From assembly GCA_013400975.1 (NCBI GenBank), contig WBMZ01003467.1, positions 186,001 to 250,000 on the forward strand: DNA of 64,000 bases, in the 5' to 3' direction. Positions 21,991 through 36,010 of this stretch are shown piece by piece; position 1 is the stretch's first letter, and each line of letters begins with the position of its first letter. The notes under the pieces are model-generated. The model saw only the letters and a program-made list of their open reading frames with translations, made no database searches and was not told where the DNA came from. The DNA is from Atrichornis clamosus. Lineage: Eukaryota; Chordata; Aves; Passeriformes; Menuridae. The translations under genes were made by a program, and so were the position numbers.

Positions 21991-24900
21991 AGAATGAGAT
22001 CATATTTTGATACAGTTAACGGTTCCTCGTGCAGTGCCTGGGAGTCTATCTGAGGTTAAGCCATATTGTAATATATTAGTGTTTATGAAGGATCTAGAAG
22101 AGTGGAAAAAATGATGTAAAATTAACAGAGAAAAACAACATTCACGGAAGATTTTAGAACAAAACATGACTTCTTTTCCCTGGTATTGGGTGCTAGATGG
22201 TCTGTTCTGCATGGATGTCAGTGAATTTTTGAAATCATTAAAACCAACTGGTGTATATATACTAATATAAAGTCATATACACTAAAATTAAATTAAAATA
22301 AAATGCTGTCATTCTAATCTTCCTTACTACAATTGCAAGGTTTTGGGGAAAGATATGCAGTGCAAATTAGGTTGGGATGGGGAATGAGGAAATTAACATT
22401 CCTCCTCAAATACAAAGCAGTCTGAAATACTTCAGAATGATTACTGAAAGGGTGAATCTTTTTTATCGACCCTAAAACTCGAACCAGTTCCTTTCTAGTT
22501 CTTATTTCCAGTTCTTGCCACTAGTTCCCCATCTGTGGTAGCCTCTGCTTTTCTCATTACATATTTTTCAGTAGTTTCATGCTCCTAATATTAAAATCTG
22601 AAAAGTGTTAAAAATTTAATAATCTAGAGAGATCCTTGGTCAGGCTGGATTTAAGAAAATAAGGTCAAGGGATCTGGAAAAAAGACAAATCTATATAATT
22701 CCAAGGTTTGTCCTAATCTGTAATTTAGGTTCTGCTATGCCACCTAATTTTAACAAGTTCCATGACTAGAATAATAAGTTAAACAAAATGTGTGTGTCAG
22801 ATGCTGGGCATTGAAAAACAGGTCATTTCAGGCTGTCTTAATTGAAAATGTTGTCTCAGAGATTTACGATCCAGGTCTGGACCAGAGTAATATTTAATAG
22901 TTTAATCTATTAAATGACTCCTATTGGTGGAGAAAAAATATGAGTCAAGGTATGAAAGGATTAGTTTCAAAAGCAAATCTTTTTCAGATGCTATTTATGT
23001 ATAATTAAAGCTCACATCAGAGTAGTCTCTGTATTAGGGCCACGTAGAGTTAGCCTCTCAGCAGTAGTTTTGCAATATGAATAAATCACTGAAGACATTC
23101 TTGAAATCACTCAAACCATTTAAATTCTTCTTTTATATAGTACCCAACTCCAAGTTTTCAAATGCTGTGAAGTGTGACATAAAGCCTATGCTGCCTATCT
23201 TAAAGGAGAATATTACTATAAAGTTCTTGAAAAGCTGTATCGTAAGCAGCATCTAAGGGATGTAATTTTAAAATAATTCTTGCTTGTAGTGTTCTCATTA
23301 CAACATTGGTGTAAAGATGATCAGGCCCAATCTGTTTAAATGCAGTTGTTAACTTCCTGCTTGTGTGGTTACTGCAATATTGCCTGTTGCATGCTAGAAG
23401 GTAAGAGTTTTAAGGTGGTGTGGATTCTGGGGTTCAGTCAGCTACCACAGTGAACCTTTTCCATGAATTCGACCAAAACAATTACTCCTTTTCTGTTTGA
23501 TGGATTAGATGAATAGGCTTCTTCTTTGCAGAAGAAGACTCAGCAGGTTGCTTGTTGCATGAGGCAATGAAGGTCATGCAGAGGGGCATTATAAAACTGA
23601 TGAATGATTTTGATTGATGGAACTTTTATTCCTAGGCATGCAAGAATGGAAACGTCTTTTATAAGAGCTAACAGAAGGCATGCCAGAATAACAAGAATGT
23701 TCTTGTTGATTTATCTGCAGCTGGTATTGGGTCTGCAGTAGTGATTAAGTAAATAAGAGCAGTTCTATCAAATGTTTGCAAAAGTGAGCAAAATCAACAG
23801 TGAATGAAAACTTAATTTGGATCTCTGGAACATGAGCTTTATACAGGCTGTGCATTTTCATGTAGCACAGAGATTCAGCATGAACACTCTCTCATCTCAC
23901 CATGGCTATGGTGAATGCAGTGTGATTTCAAGAGTGTAGTTTACTTGCGGCAAGTTGCAATTTGCTGTTTTTTCTGGAATCTTCTCTGAGTTTTAAATCA
24001 AAGCCCTAAAGTGAGCAAAGCCTGTGTGTATGGTTATTTATATGCCATCAGCACATCCCTCAGCAGCGGACTAAGTTATCTCTTAAAGAGTGTTTAAACA
24101 TTTGAATAAATTATAGGAGGAGTTGTTTGGGTTTTATCTTGTTTTGTTTACCTTGTTTTATCTTGATAAACTATTGAAATGGATTCAGGAATCTCCATTG
24201 CAAAAGAATAATGTGCAATGAACTTTTATATGTGACAGCTGTTAATTATATCCTTCCCCCTTGCAAAGGCAATCCTTCTGTGTGGTATGGCGTTGCTGAT
24301 ATCTCTTAAGTTAGCTCTTTGTCATATCATCTAAATAAAGCAGAAGAGAGCAACACTGGAAATGGAAGAAATTCTTGATACCTTTGGAATTACTCATTCA
24401 CTGTGTTGGAAACTGTGAAGAAATCTTTCTTATTGTGTATCTTTCCTTGTTATTTTGAAAGAAAAAAGCTGCCACCAGCCAGCCAGAATCATCACTAAAG
24501 TCTTCAATAAGCAGCTGCTAGGAGTTTGACTTAGAAATGAGACAGGGACAAGAAGCAGAGAAAATCTGCTCAAAGTGGGTGGGAAGAAAAGAGTGCTTTT
24601 AGGAGGTAGAATTTCTGGTTTCCTTTCCTTGCGAGTATATTACTAAAAGTTTTGTTTTTCAGGAGGGAGATACTGTTATCTGTAGTAGTTGTGGGTGAAC
24701 CATTCTGTCAAGGTAGCTTGCTAGGGCCTGGACATGTGTTTCAGATCAGCTCTCATGTTGGTGCTGATTCTTATGCCAGTGAAATTTTGCTGTTGACTCA
24801 AGTGTGAACAGACAGTGTTCTGTCTCCTTAATGGTTTATGAAGCTGTATGTGAGAGCTAAGATCTTCCATTTGCTCTCTAGGGAATGTGCTCTTCATACA

Positions 24901-25980
24901 AGACTGCCCATCTTATCCTGAGGTATTCAGCTTCATTTTTTCTATTTTGTCAATAGAATTAAAGGAACATTTTGAAAATGTAGTATTCTGTAATTCCAGT
25001 AGTCCACGCAAGCATGGACTAAGCGAGTCTAATAACTGGATAAATACATTTTAGAGAAATGACCGTGTTTACTGACAACAGTTTTCTCATCACTCCAGTG
25101 CTTGCACAATATTAACTATTGTACGGCTTTCTTGCACTGACTGTCATCACATTCTTCAAACTGGAAAGAAAAACAAACCACTGCAAATAGGTTTGAGCAC
25201 TTGGCAGTGAAGAAGCAGAAACACAGAAAATAACTCAAAAGAAGACTATTGAAGTGTTTGATGATGGCCAGTTGTTTGCTGACAATGGCCAGATTGGTTC
25301 AGGCAAACACATCATCTAGGATTAAAACTAGACAAGACCTGTAAACTAACCCATTTTGATTTTAAACTCAAACATGTTTATTGTTTGTCCATTTTCTTTT
25401 TCGTTTTTTTCTACTCTTTTGCTTGCTGTCCATCTATCTCTCTGTGTGTTTTCAACAGTTTCTGAGTTCTTGCTTGAGACAGAAGTACCAAAAGAATCTG
25501 GCAAGATAAATTATTTCAAACATGAATTAGTCACTGCAACCAGTTAACTGTAATCACCCCTTCCTGGCATGGTTGTGCTGGGGATGGCTTTGTGTTCTTG
25601 AGAGAGAGACGATGTGAGGGTGGTTACTTAACCCTCACTGCAAGTGAGAGAACAGTTATCAAAATTCAGCTAGTAGGCTTAGATTTCTGGATTTCTTGGA
25701 AGCAGGGATTGATGGAGGAGAAGCAGTAAGGCTCAGAATTCAGGAATTTGGATGGGTTAAATCTTTGTTTGAGAATGGGCTTTAAACTACTTACTTACCA
25801 AGTTACTTATTTTGGCAATGGGGATGGCCTAAGCAGCTCCTCTTTTCAGGAGATTTCCTGTGTTGGTTCCTTTTTCCACGCTCCCCATGTGCCCCTACAA
25901 GTTGTGCTGCTACAGCAATGCACGGGGTAGAGTCGTCAGTAGGATCAGAGACCGATCTCTCTGAAAAATGAGCTGGCTGC
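21991..25980. other. No gene or repeat recognised
   Basis: Long A+T-rich, stop-dense sequence on both strands. No open frame above about 75 codons, no CR1 tail and no tandem array. It reads as intron or intergenic DNA. Confidence 0.4.
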
Positions 25981-25984
25981 AGAT

Positions 25985-26270
25985 AGTTATGTGTGAGTAG
26001 GGTCAGGTCCTGGTGTGGCTCCCTGTGCGGCCCTGGTGCTGGTCCCAGCACTGGTAAGGAGTGGTGTAGGCTCAGGTGTGAGCAGACGAGGGCCGCGCGG
26101 AAGGAACGCAAACTGCTGGTACCCAGCCTCTGTGTTCCAGCGCCGCCAAGGACACGGCTCCAAGGTAGGTGGTCGGCAGAAGGGTGTTGCTGGGGGCTTT
26201 GCAGCAGGCTGCCTGTGTGCAGTGTGGAGGCACTGGCAGGAAACAGGCTTGGGTCTGCTTGCTAGACAGC
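25985..26270. other. G+C-rich patch with a possible short exon
   Basis: Moderately CpG-bearing, with the densest part (GAGGGCCGCGCGGAAGG) near 26090. Within it, CTCTGTGTTCCAG at 26137 is an acceptor followed by 24 bases and AAG|GTAGGT at 26161, open in two frames. Overlapping open frames on both strands are explained by base composition. No product was recognised. Confidence 0.25.
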
Positions 26271-29200
26271 TACCGACATGATGGGTGCCTTGTCTCCTCA
26301 GCTCTGACTTCCCCTCACAGGAGGAGGGACGTCAGGAAGTACCTCAGACTTATAGCTGCTTGGCAAGGGCAAAGGTACTACATGAGAGTTTGCGTTTGCA
26401 ATGTTCTTATCTTTGGCCATTTGGAGCAGGAAAGACAACATTTGCCTTCGGAATTGGTGTGCGCTGAGGTAAATACATGCAATGCTGCTGGTAACTGTGC
26501 AGCAGATCTCTGTAGCAGAGACAGGCTGCTCTTCAGATGGTTGCTGTGGTCTTTTTAAGGTAAAATCTTTCTAGACACTGTGACTAAGAGAAATGCAAAC
26601 AATCATTTACTGGCTTAACAGAAATACCTGTCTGGACTCCTCAGCATCCCTCCATCCTTTATATTTTGATTATAAGTAGAACTTTAAACTTCTAGAACAT
26701 TTTCTTCACTGGGATTAGTCTATTTTCCAGACTTCACAGGTTTTTTTTTTCCTTCCATAACTTAGAAAAGGAAAACCTGTATTTTTTATTTTAATTTGGT
26801 CTTCTCTTCTTCCCCAACTATTCCTCTTGCATTTAACAAACAGGGATACTTTAAATAGGGAATTTTAAGAACATGGATCTAGATTCTATGTATGGAACTT
26901 TCTTTGTGATTTTAGGAAACTAAGGAGATTGCCTGCAATAACACGGAATGGTATTGATAAATCCAATTGTATATGTAAGTTAATTACAAATATATAAATC
27001 CACATCTCATTTTGTTTGGCTTTTTAATCAATCTAGATATCCTATGCATTAAATATGTATAAGTATTGAACAACTATTTCCATAGTGGTAGACAGTTTGC
27101 TGAAATTTGACTCTCAAGAGTGAAAGATGTTTTATTTAGTGATCCTTTATCTCATGCTCTTTGCTTACAGCAAAATTGACAAAATATGAAGAAAAAAACC
27201 CCAACCCTCTGAAAATATGCAACTTCAACCAATAATATGAGGAAAGACAAAATATTATATGATGCCTGAGACACATACTTTTAGGCATGTTAGCTTTTAG
27301 GCAGCAGTGCTGATCTTTTTGGAGGAAACTCTGTTTTAGAAGACTGGCAGCCAGGTAACAGTCATCAGTCTGCTTGCTCCTTTTGGCCTTTGCCCATGGA
27401 AACATGCTATTCAGAATCATCACCTGAATTACAAATATATTTGTAGTAATTATGCCTCTGCAGGCTAGATGAGCCATTACCTTTTTATTGTGGCATAAAT
27501 ATAGTTTTGAGATCTCTGTACCAAAGTAATTAGCAAAAGCAAGGGAGGAGATCACAGGGCTGAATTTTTTTTATCTCGCTCAAGTAACATGGATTTGCTA
27601 CAGCAAGTTGGAGAAGATTGATGTTGCATTCTGACTTCATTGATACTGTCAGTGCAAGAACAGCCACGAATGCTGTGCAACTGACTAATGGACTTACTTG
27701 GGTGATTAATGCCTATTATCTACTTTACTTCAGAGTTTGATACTTGCTAAAGTGATTTTAATACCTTGAAATATGCTGAAATCACCTCAATTTCTTGCAA
27801 AATTACTTCTTGTGAATAGGGTGCTGCTTAATGCAAGCTAGAACATGCAGTAGGTGATACCATTAGGGAATAGGCCTGCAGAGAAGGCAGAATCAGCTTT
27901 GAAAGCAATCGTACGCTTAAGACACAGCATGAGTTTGGAGCTAGCAGCACCCAGATGCAGTTATGCTTTTTTTTTTTTTTTTCCCAATACTAGCATCCTC
28001 TGGACAGACACGGTCCCAATTCATGGCCTTATTTGTACTTCAGTGCAGGTTCATGGAGGTAGAAAGTTACCAAACCCTAGTTGGATGCATAATTCCTATT
28101 AAAGCTAATGGGAATGAGATGCCTAAGTGTTAGTGTGCGTATGTGGCCCGATGCTATCCTGCATCAAGATTTGTGATGGTGTAGGGGTTTTGCAATTCCA
28201 AATACTTGTTATATTAAGTGTTATTATACACCAATGTTAACATGTTTGTCTGTTATTATGCCCCTTCTGAAATGCTGTAATCCTCCTTTCCCTATCTCAC
28301 CTGCCGTGTTTCTCTTCTCAACCATGGCTTGTGTTATTTGCACAACCTCTGTTCTCCAGCGATGCCACACTCCTCTTTTTATTCACCCTCGCCTCAACTT
28401 CATGGGGCAACATTTTTTTCTTTCTCTAGAGAAGTCCCAGAACACAGCTGCTGTGTTTTCTGTGAGAGAAAGGGAGTTATGTTTGCCAGAGGGATCATTC
28501 ACCAAGAGCTTTGAGGAGCGTCAGCATTATCTTTGCCTTGTGACCCTGTGCCAGGGACATTTGCCAGCTTATTTCTCCTCTCAAGGGTCTTGAGGTTAGT
28601 GGTAGAAAGAGATGCCTAGCTGGCATCCTACAGGACAGACCCTGCTTTTCATCAGGGCTGACTCAACGTACTGTCAATGTGAATGTCTTCCACTCTTTGA
28701 GTTGATCTCAAGAGCTAGTTCAGATACTTCAGAGTCTTTCTAGATTATGCTGTGTATCAGTAACCTTAGAGCCAACCTCTGCAGACCAGTAAAAGGGATA
28801 AAGACTGCATGGTTTCCCTGCTATACATTGGTTGTTGAGGCACAGAGAGTGCCTTTCTCTGTCTCGCTATGGAAATTGATTGCTGAGCTGTGAATTGAAT
28901 TGAATCAGAGTCCCAGTCTCTGCAAGCGTATCCTTCCTGATTGTTTGCAACAGGGCAATTTTCATAGAATACGGACTTTGCTGTAGGTGTCTGCCCGCTC
29001 TTCTTTCAAGGCTTGGCACGGGTGGCTTAAGCAGGTTTATTTATAAGGAAGGTGAGTGTAAGCACCTCTGGGAAGAGTCGAGTGTTGCGGGCAGACTGTC
29101 CAGACAGTGCTGTGCAATCCCTTCTTGCCCTTGAGGCCACAGAGTTGGATTTCATTCTTTTTCCCATGCCTCTTTAGGCCCAGTAGTTTTCCAATACATG

Positions 29201-32200
29201 CTTGGTAACCTGGAGAACTACAGTGAATGTTTTTTCTCACGGCAGAGAAAGGCAAAACTGCAGGCTAGGCTGCTCTGCTCTGGAGGTTTTTAGCCAGTGA
29301 GATGAGTGATCTGAGTGAAATGGCTGCTCCTTGTCAGGGGAAGGAGAAGCCCTATACAGGGAAGAATGCATGTGGCAAAGTGCCCTCGATGGCCGGGACT
29401 CACACGTGAACTAAATCAATTGTGTGTGCACTCACATGCTTAACAATTTTCTGTATGAACATGGTGACCTTCAGTCTTGTGGTCTTTGCTAGGAGTCTGA
29501 GAGCCAAATACAGTTCAAGCAACTTGAGGAATATGTCTCTGCAAATTCTGGCATGTCTTAGCCTTTCTTCTTGTGCCAAGCTGAGACTCCAATCATCTAC
29601 ATGATGCTCCCAGCACAAATTCACCCTTTTAACCTCTTAACATACCTTGTATATGTGCGTGCACATCCTCACGCTCTAAGGTGAAAGGGAGCCAGAGACG
29701 GCAAGCACTTTTGGAGAGAATAAGTAGGTACAAGTTAGATGGATCTTCACAGCTGGTAGGTCTGTAATTCAAACAAGAAAATTGAAGTGATCAAAGGAGG
29801 AATACTTTAATACTCCATGAGCGAGCCATGCAGAAAACTTTCCATAACCTGCAAAACAGAAGGTAAAATCAGGTCACTAAACTTTGTCTTTAGCAGGTTT
29901 CTAAATTTGTAACTTAATAACTATTGATATTCATCGGCTGTATTGCTGAGAGAGGGAAAATGGGAAGAAAAACCTTGGGATAGACCCCAAAGTCTCAATT
30001 TTGACTCTGATGTTAACCTGCTATTGTTTTCAGCAAGTTTGTATCTCTTGGGGTTTTTCCCTCCACCCTTGCAAGGATTATGTTTAGAATAACCCAAACT
30101 GCCTCACGTATTTTTGACCAGGAGTCTCTTTATCTGTTTCACGTGATTGTAAAGAAAATGTGAAATCTGCTACTGGCTATTTAAGTTTCTGGAACATGAT
30201 GTTAGGCATGTTTTGTGAGAGCTCCACACCTTTAAGTGCTAGTTGACTGAGGCATCTCCTTATTTAATACATAAAGACATTTATTTATTTGTTTGTTTGT
30301 TACATATCCACTGCAGTCCTAGGACAGGCTAAAGCTTAGGATTTCTTGTCCCTCTTTCCACAGTCTACCCCAGCCCAGAGTTAACATACTTGCTCTCACT
30401 AGTCTTCTGTTCACAGCAAGCTCAACTTGCAAGATTGGTTGGCATTGGCATGTTGATTTTTCTCTTTATATCTACCTTACTCTCTGCTCACAAAAATACT
30501 ACTTCAAGCGCAGTTATAGCACAAAACCCCCTACTCTACCTCTCATTTTCTGCTCTCCCAGCCATAGTTGTAGTTGCATGTGTTTGTGGTAACACAGTAA
30601 AACAAGAAATTATCTAGGTATGGGTTCACTGTGTAGGGAGGGCTATTGGAGCCAGTCTTACATCCCAGCAACATGTTCCCAGAGTGCCCGAAGTTCAGGT
30701 CGTGTTACAGTCTGGAGTTTTCCCTAGCAGAGAGCACAGGAGAGTGTTGCACTGATCCTCATGGCCTTGTGTTGCACCGTAGCTCTGTGACTTAGCTGTA
30801 CACTGCAGAAGCTGCCTGGGCCTTTGGAATTGGCAAAGTGCTGTTCTTTCATGTATTCAAGCAGCACTAAAAGTAATGAAGTCCTGTCACAAAAGTCTGT
30901 CTGTTGCTCGCTGTGATAATTGCTGCCTGTGAGTAGCACAGGAAATATAACCAGGGCTGGGCACAAATAATTTATAAAAAGCCCACTTAGAATTGGGCAA
31001 TTTCCTTAGAAAACTCTTATCTTTTGGCTTTAGGTCTATAGAATGGACTATACAATGAAAAGCTTCCTAAAGACTTCCACAAAGGAGGAATTAGCCAAGT
31101 GCTATTCATAAAACTCTATGTCTGTGCTGAAAAGGTAGCAAGCATCCATTCTGCAGCGAGCTCCCCCACAATAGCCAGGAGTTACTAAGCCTTTCAAAGG
31201 CAATAATGCTTTCAGGCTTTCTGTGCCTCCCATCCCCACAAACGACCCTATAGTTTGCCTGGGTACTTAGTAGAAAGTGTTTCAAATAGCCCATTTTCCT
31301 GAGCTACCAGCATGCTAACAGTTTCCCTGACAACTTAGCTATAGTAATTTCTCCATTTTCTTCTATGCCAATTTCCCAAGAACTGGTAATTTCAGTTAAT
31401 TCCCTCTTGGGAATATGGGAGTGAGACGTCATGTTTGTTTTCATGTGATGAATTCTGCGTGAATGGTTTTACCTTGTGTTCAGGAGGCAGGGAAGGGAAA
31501 TTTAGAAAAAGTTTATCAAACAAAAGAAGAAAGGAAACAAAAGGGAAGGAATGGTGAATTAAAAAGCCTTTTAAAAGATGGGAAGAAAGAAAAGGATATA
31601 GTTCTCTTGTTATGAATAACTTAATTTTTTCTATTATTTACCTTCTTTACAATTGTGTGAATTATAATAGAAATAGTTCTTGAATGATCTGTTGAACTTG
31701 ACACTTTTGTAGCAGGAAAAATATTAGTGTCTGTAGTTTATAGATCAAGAATCTATAGTGTAGGCCACATTTTAGAAAAGTGTCGGTGTGAATTCTTGAT
31801 TTTTAACGGAATGGATCATATTTTCAGTTCTTCTTGATTATTGCTAAATAAAACATTGTTCAGAGCACAAGACGAAAGTTTCTGCAAAGCCACTGTCCCT
31901 TCTAGTCCTGGGTTCCCAAGAATGGCCCTACTTCACTTGCTTAATGTCTCCTTGTCTTCAAAGCACTTCACTCAGGCCTTTAGCATCTAGGTTTTAGGGT
32001 TTCAGCTGAACCGTGCCCGGTTCATCACTGCCCCGGGTCTGCATTAGGGTTACAGAGAGAGATTACGAGCCTACGAGAACTAGACGATGGGAGGAGGTGG
32101 CCTGATCTGGGGATTCTCACTCCAGGTAAATCCTTCCTGCTTGGAAACTGCGCTATTCCTACAGTTTTAGCCGGTAGAGGGAGGTGTTACACGTGTGTAA

Positions 32201-32891
32201 ATCACACTCTGCGTGAGGTAGCTGTGCCCCTAGAAGGGGGCACCAAGCCCAGCCCAGCACACATAGATGGACGGGTTCCTATTTCCTTGCATGCCGTGGT
32301 TGTTTTAGTAAGCTTTTCAAAGCTTCTTTGTTCTAGGAGAAGCTGAAAATGGAAAATACAGTAAAAATCAAGTTGTTCTAAACACACATTGTAAGAAGCA
32401 AGAGTTTATTCATTTTTTCAAGTACATAAGTGCTCAGGCAAAATAGATATTGATGTATACCATTTGTATTGGCACACAAACATTTTCAGGTACCTGTTAT
32501 TTGGCTTTTAAGAGCTGTTCTATCCCTGTAGTTAATATTATGAAGTAATGGTCAATAATGGTAGCAATGAGCTTCATGAAGTATATGGAACAGTACTAAG
32601 TATTGCTGTACAATAGCATCAAAACTAGGTTTGGGACACTCAGTCTGCTTCCCTGCACCTGGACACATAGAAATGTTGTAGTTTATTAGGGGTTTAAAAA
32701 AATTATTATTATATGTAATATAATTGTAGGTCACTAGCCATTGCAAAAGGGAAGAGAGAAGTGAGAGAACAGTGGAAAATCACTGCAGACCTAATAGTTC
32801 CTGTCTTTATAGTGAGATTGATCAGAAGCAACATGGAAGGGGTGTTGACATGGATGATGGCTGTTTATCTCTCTGATGTCTGTGTATACAG
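26271..32891. other. No gene recognised
   Basis: A pure poly-T tract at 27967-27982 and a TTTG/TTTA run near 30280-30300 are the only simple repeats of note. A purine-rich stretch lies at 31480-31600. A 139-codon - strand frame at 27136-27555 has no recognisable motif. No CR1 or LTR sequence was recognised. Confidence 0.35.
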
Positions 32892-33088
32892 AGACACAAA
32901 AGAATTTAATCTAAACTCTTTGTGGAAGAAGGAACTGCTCTCCATCATGACAATTCTTGGGAAATCTTACTGTTTCTCTCCATGTGTGAGCAAGAGTATT
33001 CAAAGCCACAAGGATGAGCTGGATTTTGGAGCTGATACAGTCACAGCCTACAACTCTCTTCTCCTTTTTAAACAAGATTTCTTGGGAG
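32892..33088 (+). CDS. Exon-like open segment, unassigned
   Basis: 197 bases lie between an acceptor (CTCTCTGATGTCTGTGTATACAG) and a strong donor (GGGAG|GTGAGT). It is open only when entered in phase 2 and leaves in phase 1, reading from DTKEFNLNSLWKKELL to LFKQDFLGG. Composition is mixed and no motif is recognised. The surrounding frame is open for 130 codons from 32761, so it could be chance. No partner exon was linked to it. Confidence 0.25.
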
Positions 33089-35705
33089 GTGAGTGGGCAA
33101 GGTTGCTTCAGTGCATGTTATTTGTATTAGTTCCCTTTCTGCCACAAAATTAATTTAACAATTTGGAAGGCCATCAAACCTCCATGAGAATTGCTGTGTT
33201 CAGTTAAAGTACGACTGATATAATGGCTGATTAATTAAACTCCCTTTGCTCTGTTTAGAGCAAGATTAGATTATTTTTATACTAACAGACTATAGGCCCA
33301 AGAATCTTTTTTTCTCTTTTACTGATACTCATTGAGTTTCTTTGGGACTATACTTTGAAACATAGATAATATTCAGTTGCAAATGTGTGTTTGAGTTTGG
33401 TATGTCCTATAGTTCTTTTCTTGGGCAGCATCTCATAACCATTTTATCCCAAGGAAAAAAAAAATTGAAAAAGGTCAGATATTGCCTCAGGCTTTACTTT
33501 AAAAACACACTCCTATTGATGTGCCTGAATAAAGGCTACACGATATGACCTTGATATCCTCTACTTTAAATGCCTGTATTGAATACATGAAGTGATCTTG
33601 GGTATAATTTTTTTACTTCTTGCTGTTTTAGGGGCTCTCCCTTTTTTCTTTAGATTACTTTGCATGCTGACTTAGTGCTGTAATATTCTCATGGCAGGAA
33701 ATGTCTGTATATGGAAATCTTGCAGCTAGACTTCAGCAATTCCCACACAGACTGTCAGTTCTATGCAGTGACTATGTATACTCTGTCCTCATGTTGGCAA
33801 GAGAATTCAATTGTGCTCCTACAATGGGACAGGATTTAAAGCTTTTAGTTGCTTTTGTTTCTTGTGGAAGTGATGGCTTCTGGCCATTCGAATGGAGAGT
33901 GACATGGGCTCTTACACAGGACTTTTACCCGTGTTAGGGAACTGATCAGACTTGATTTTAAAAAAAAATTTCAACCTGATATAGAAGAGATTTTAGGGAC
34001 TGATCTTTTTTCCTTTCCCCTCAGCAGCTCAAATTCTAATGTACACTTGCAGAAATTAAAGACTTGGTGAGCACTGAGTCAAATGTCAGCACAACAGCTT
34101 TAACTGCTTTCTGACTCTCTCCCTGGCAGACAGTGACCAAACATCCATGCAAGCCAACCTCTTGATATCATGATAGCACAGTTTCAACCGGGATTATTTC
34201 TTCTAGTATTTATGATAAAAGTCCAGGCCAATAAGAGGTGAAGGTACTTGGGACAATTAGAGTTTAGACCTAAGAGGATAATAAACAACAGTATTACATA
34301 TCACCCATAACTTGATTTAAAGGAAAGATATAAAGTTAAGTTAATGATCATCTATTTGGCTGTGAAATATTAGAGACCCTCTCTGCAATCAGTTCAACAC
34401 TTTATTTGTGAAAGTTCAAGCTTATCCTGGCTTCATTATAATTCCATCTCAATCTATCCTTATTCTTCATATCCTTTACCCAGTGCTTACACTTTACAGG
34501 CCTTCTTGCTAACTGCTCTCTTTGGCCCTATTAGCCCTGTGGAGTCAATGGAAAGACTCTTATTAACATCAATAAAATTGGAGTAGACCCTTTCTATTTT
34601 TCTTATCTAAATTGCTTTCCTCATGCTATATGTCTGTGAGGAACACTGATGGTTCTTATGCCCAAGTGGTGCTTCTGTCTTTTTATCACTTTGATTTCAC
34701 TTGAAAATTATTTTGAGGTTTTAGTTATTTATTCAGAAAAAGCTGCCTATAACTGTCTAATCAGCTACAGATGTAAGCAGTTCTACAAGAAATTTTTTCC
34801 TGCTCTTATTGTGTTTGATGGTTAGGTGTGTTTATTAGATTCTTGGAACAGTGACAACATCTGTTCTTATGACCAATGCAAAACTCTTGATAATTTACAA
34901 ACAATGTATCTGAAAAAAACAACTCTGAAATCAGCAAAGCAGAGATTTTCTTTGATTACTGCTTGACTGCTAAGATAACAGCACTCAGTATATGGAAGGA
35001 CATAATTGTGCTAAATTATGGAGTTACCTGATTAAAACCAAACCAAAACAATCTATCCTGTACTTTGACTACTTGGCCCATATTTTCACCTTTAATCTTT
35101 CTTTGTTAGGAGTACTGCTTGCACAGATCCAGTTCCAGATACACTTGTCATATTGGCCTTAACAATGTCATCTAGATACAGATAAACTGTTCTACATAAT
35201 CTGAAAAGATTACAAATGCATTGACGAGTTAGGTCTAACTTTCCCAGAATTGTATTGTTTGGACTCCTGGCAACTAACAGAGCCTGGGTATGAATTGGCT
35301 AGAAAATAGCCCCAATATATAGCATATATTAGCAAACAAAACAACACTCTCAATCTCAATTCTGAATGTTTCCAAAATGGCTTGATGCAAAATTATCCCA
35401 TTTCCTGTGGCCATGTGTAAAGCCTAATGCTTACAGCTGTGGACTGTTTCATTGCCTCCCATTCTAAAAAGGTTAAATTGAGTGCAAGTTACCCACCCTC
35501 TGCAGGTTATTAACAGGACCAGGAGCAGAATTTGAGTCTGTCTGCTTTTCCCACTCCAATGCTTCCACCCTTTGAAACAGATACAGATATTATTCGTAAA
35601 AGTTGATGGATATTTATTTTTGAGTGTAATTTGGGATAGTGCATTTGAGTTGGTCATAGAAAAACAATTTAGCAACTGTAACTTTTAAAGGGGTTTTTTG
35701 TAAAT
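33089..35705. other. No feature recognised
   Basis: A+T-rich, stop-dense background on both strands, with short poly-A runs near 33455 and 33961. No repeats or splice pairs stand out. Confidence 0.4.
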
Positions 35706-36010
35706 TGTCAGGGCTTTGAGGGCACTAACTGCCATGCCCAGCCTCCTCAAAGGATTTCCCCCACCCTGTCCATGGCTCAGGCCCCCATTTCAGCCCAACC
35801 TGGGGCTGTCAGTTCCTGCCCTGGTGATGTTGCCACAGGGCTGGTCTCCAGCTCCCTGCAGCCTCCCACTGCCTGACCATGGACTTTAAGAGCACCTTGA
35901 GACAAGTCACAGGAGTTGATGCATTTGCAGATGTGCTTCAGCATGACTGTTCCTCTTCTCCAGCATGGTCAGTGTGGATGCAGTAGGGGAAGGCACAGCA
36001 CGCCTTTAAT
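35706..36010. repeat. C-rich, CpG-poor segment, possibly an old interspersed repeat
   Basis: A sharp change from A+T-rich to C-rich sequence occurs at TGTCAGGGCTTTGAGGGCAC, and the composition decays again near 36000. CpG is almost absent, unlike the islands at 1 and 12.5 kb. That fits a long-methylated inserted element better than a promoter. The TG start hints at an LTR edge, but no matching CA end or target duplication was found, so the class is open. Confidence 0.3.
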
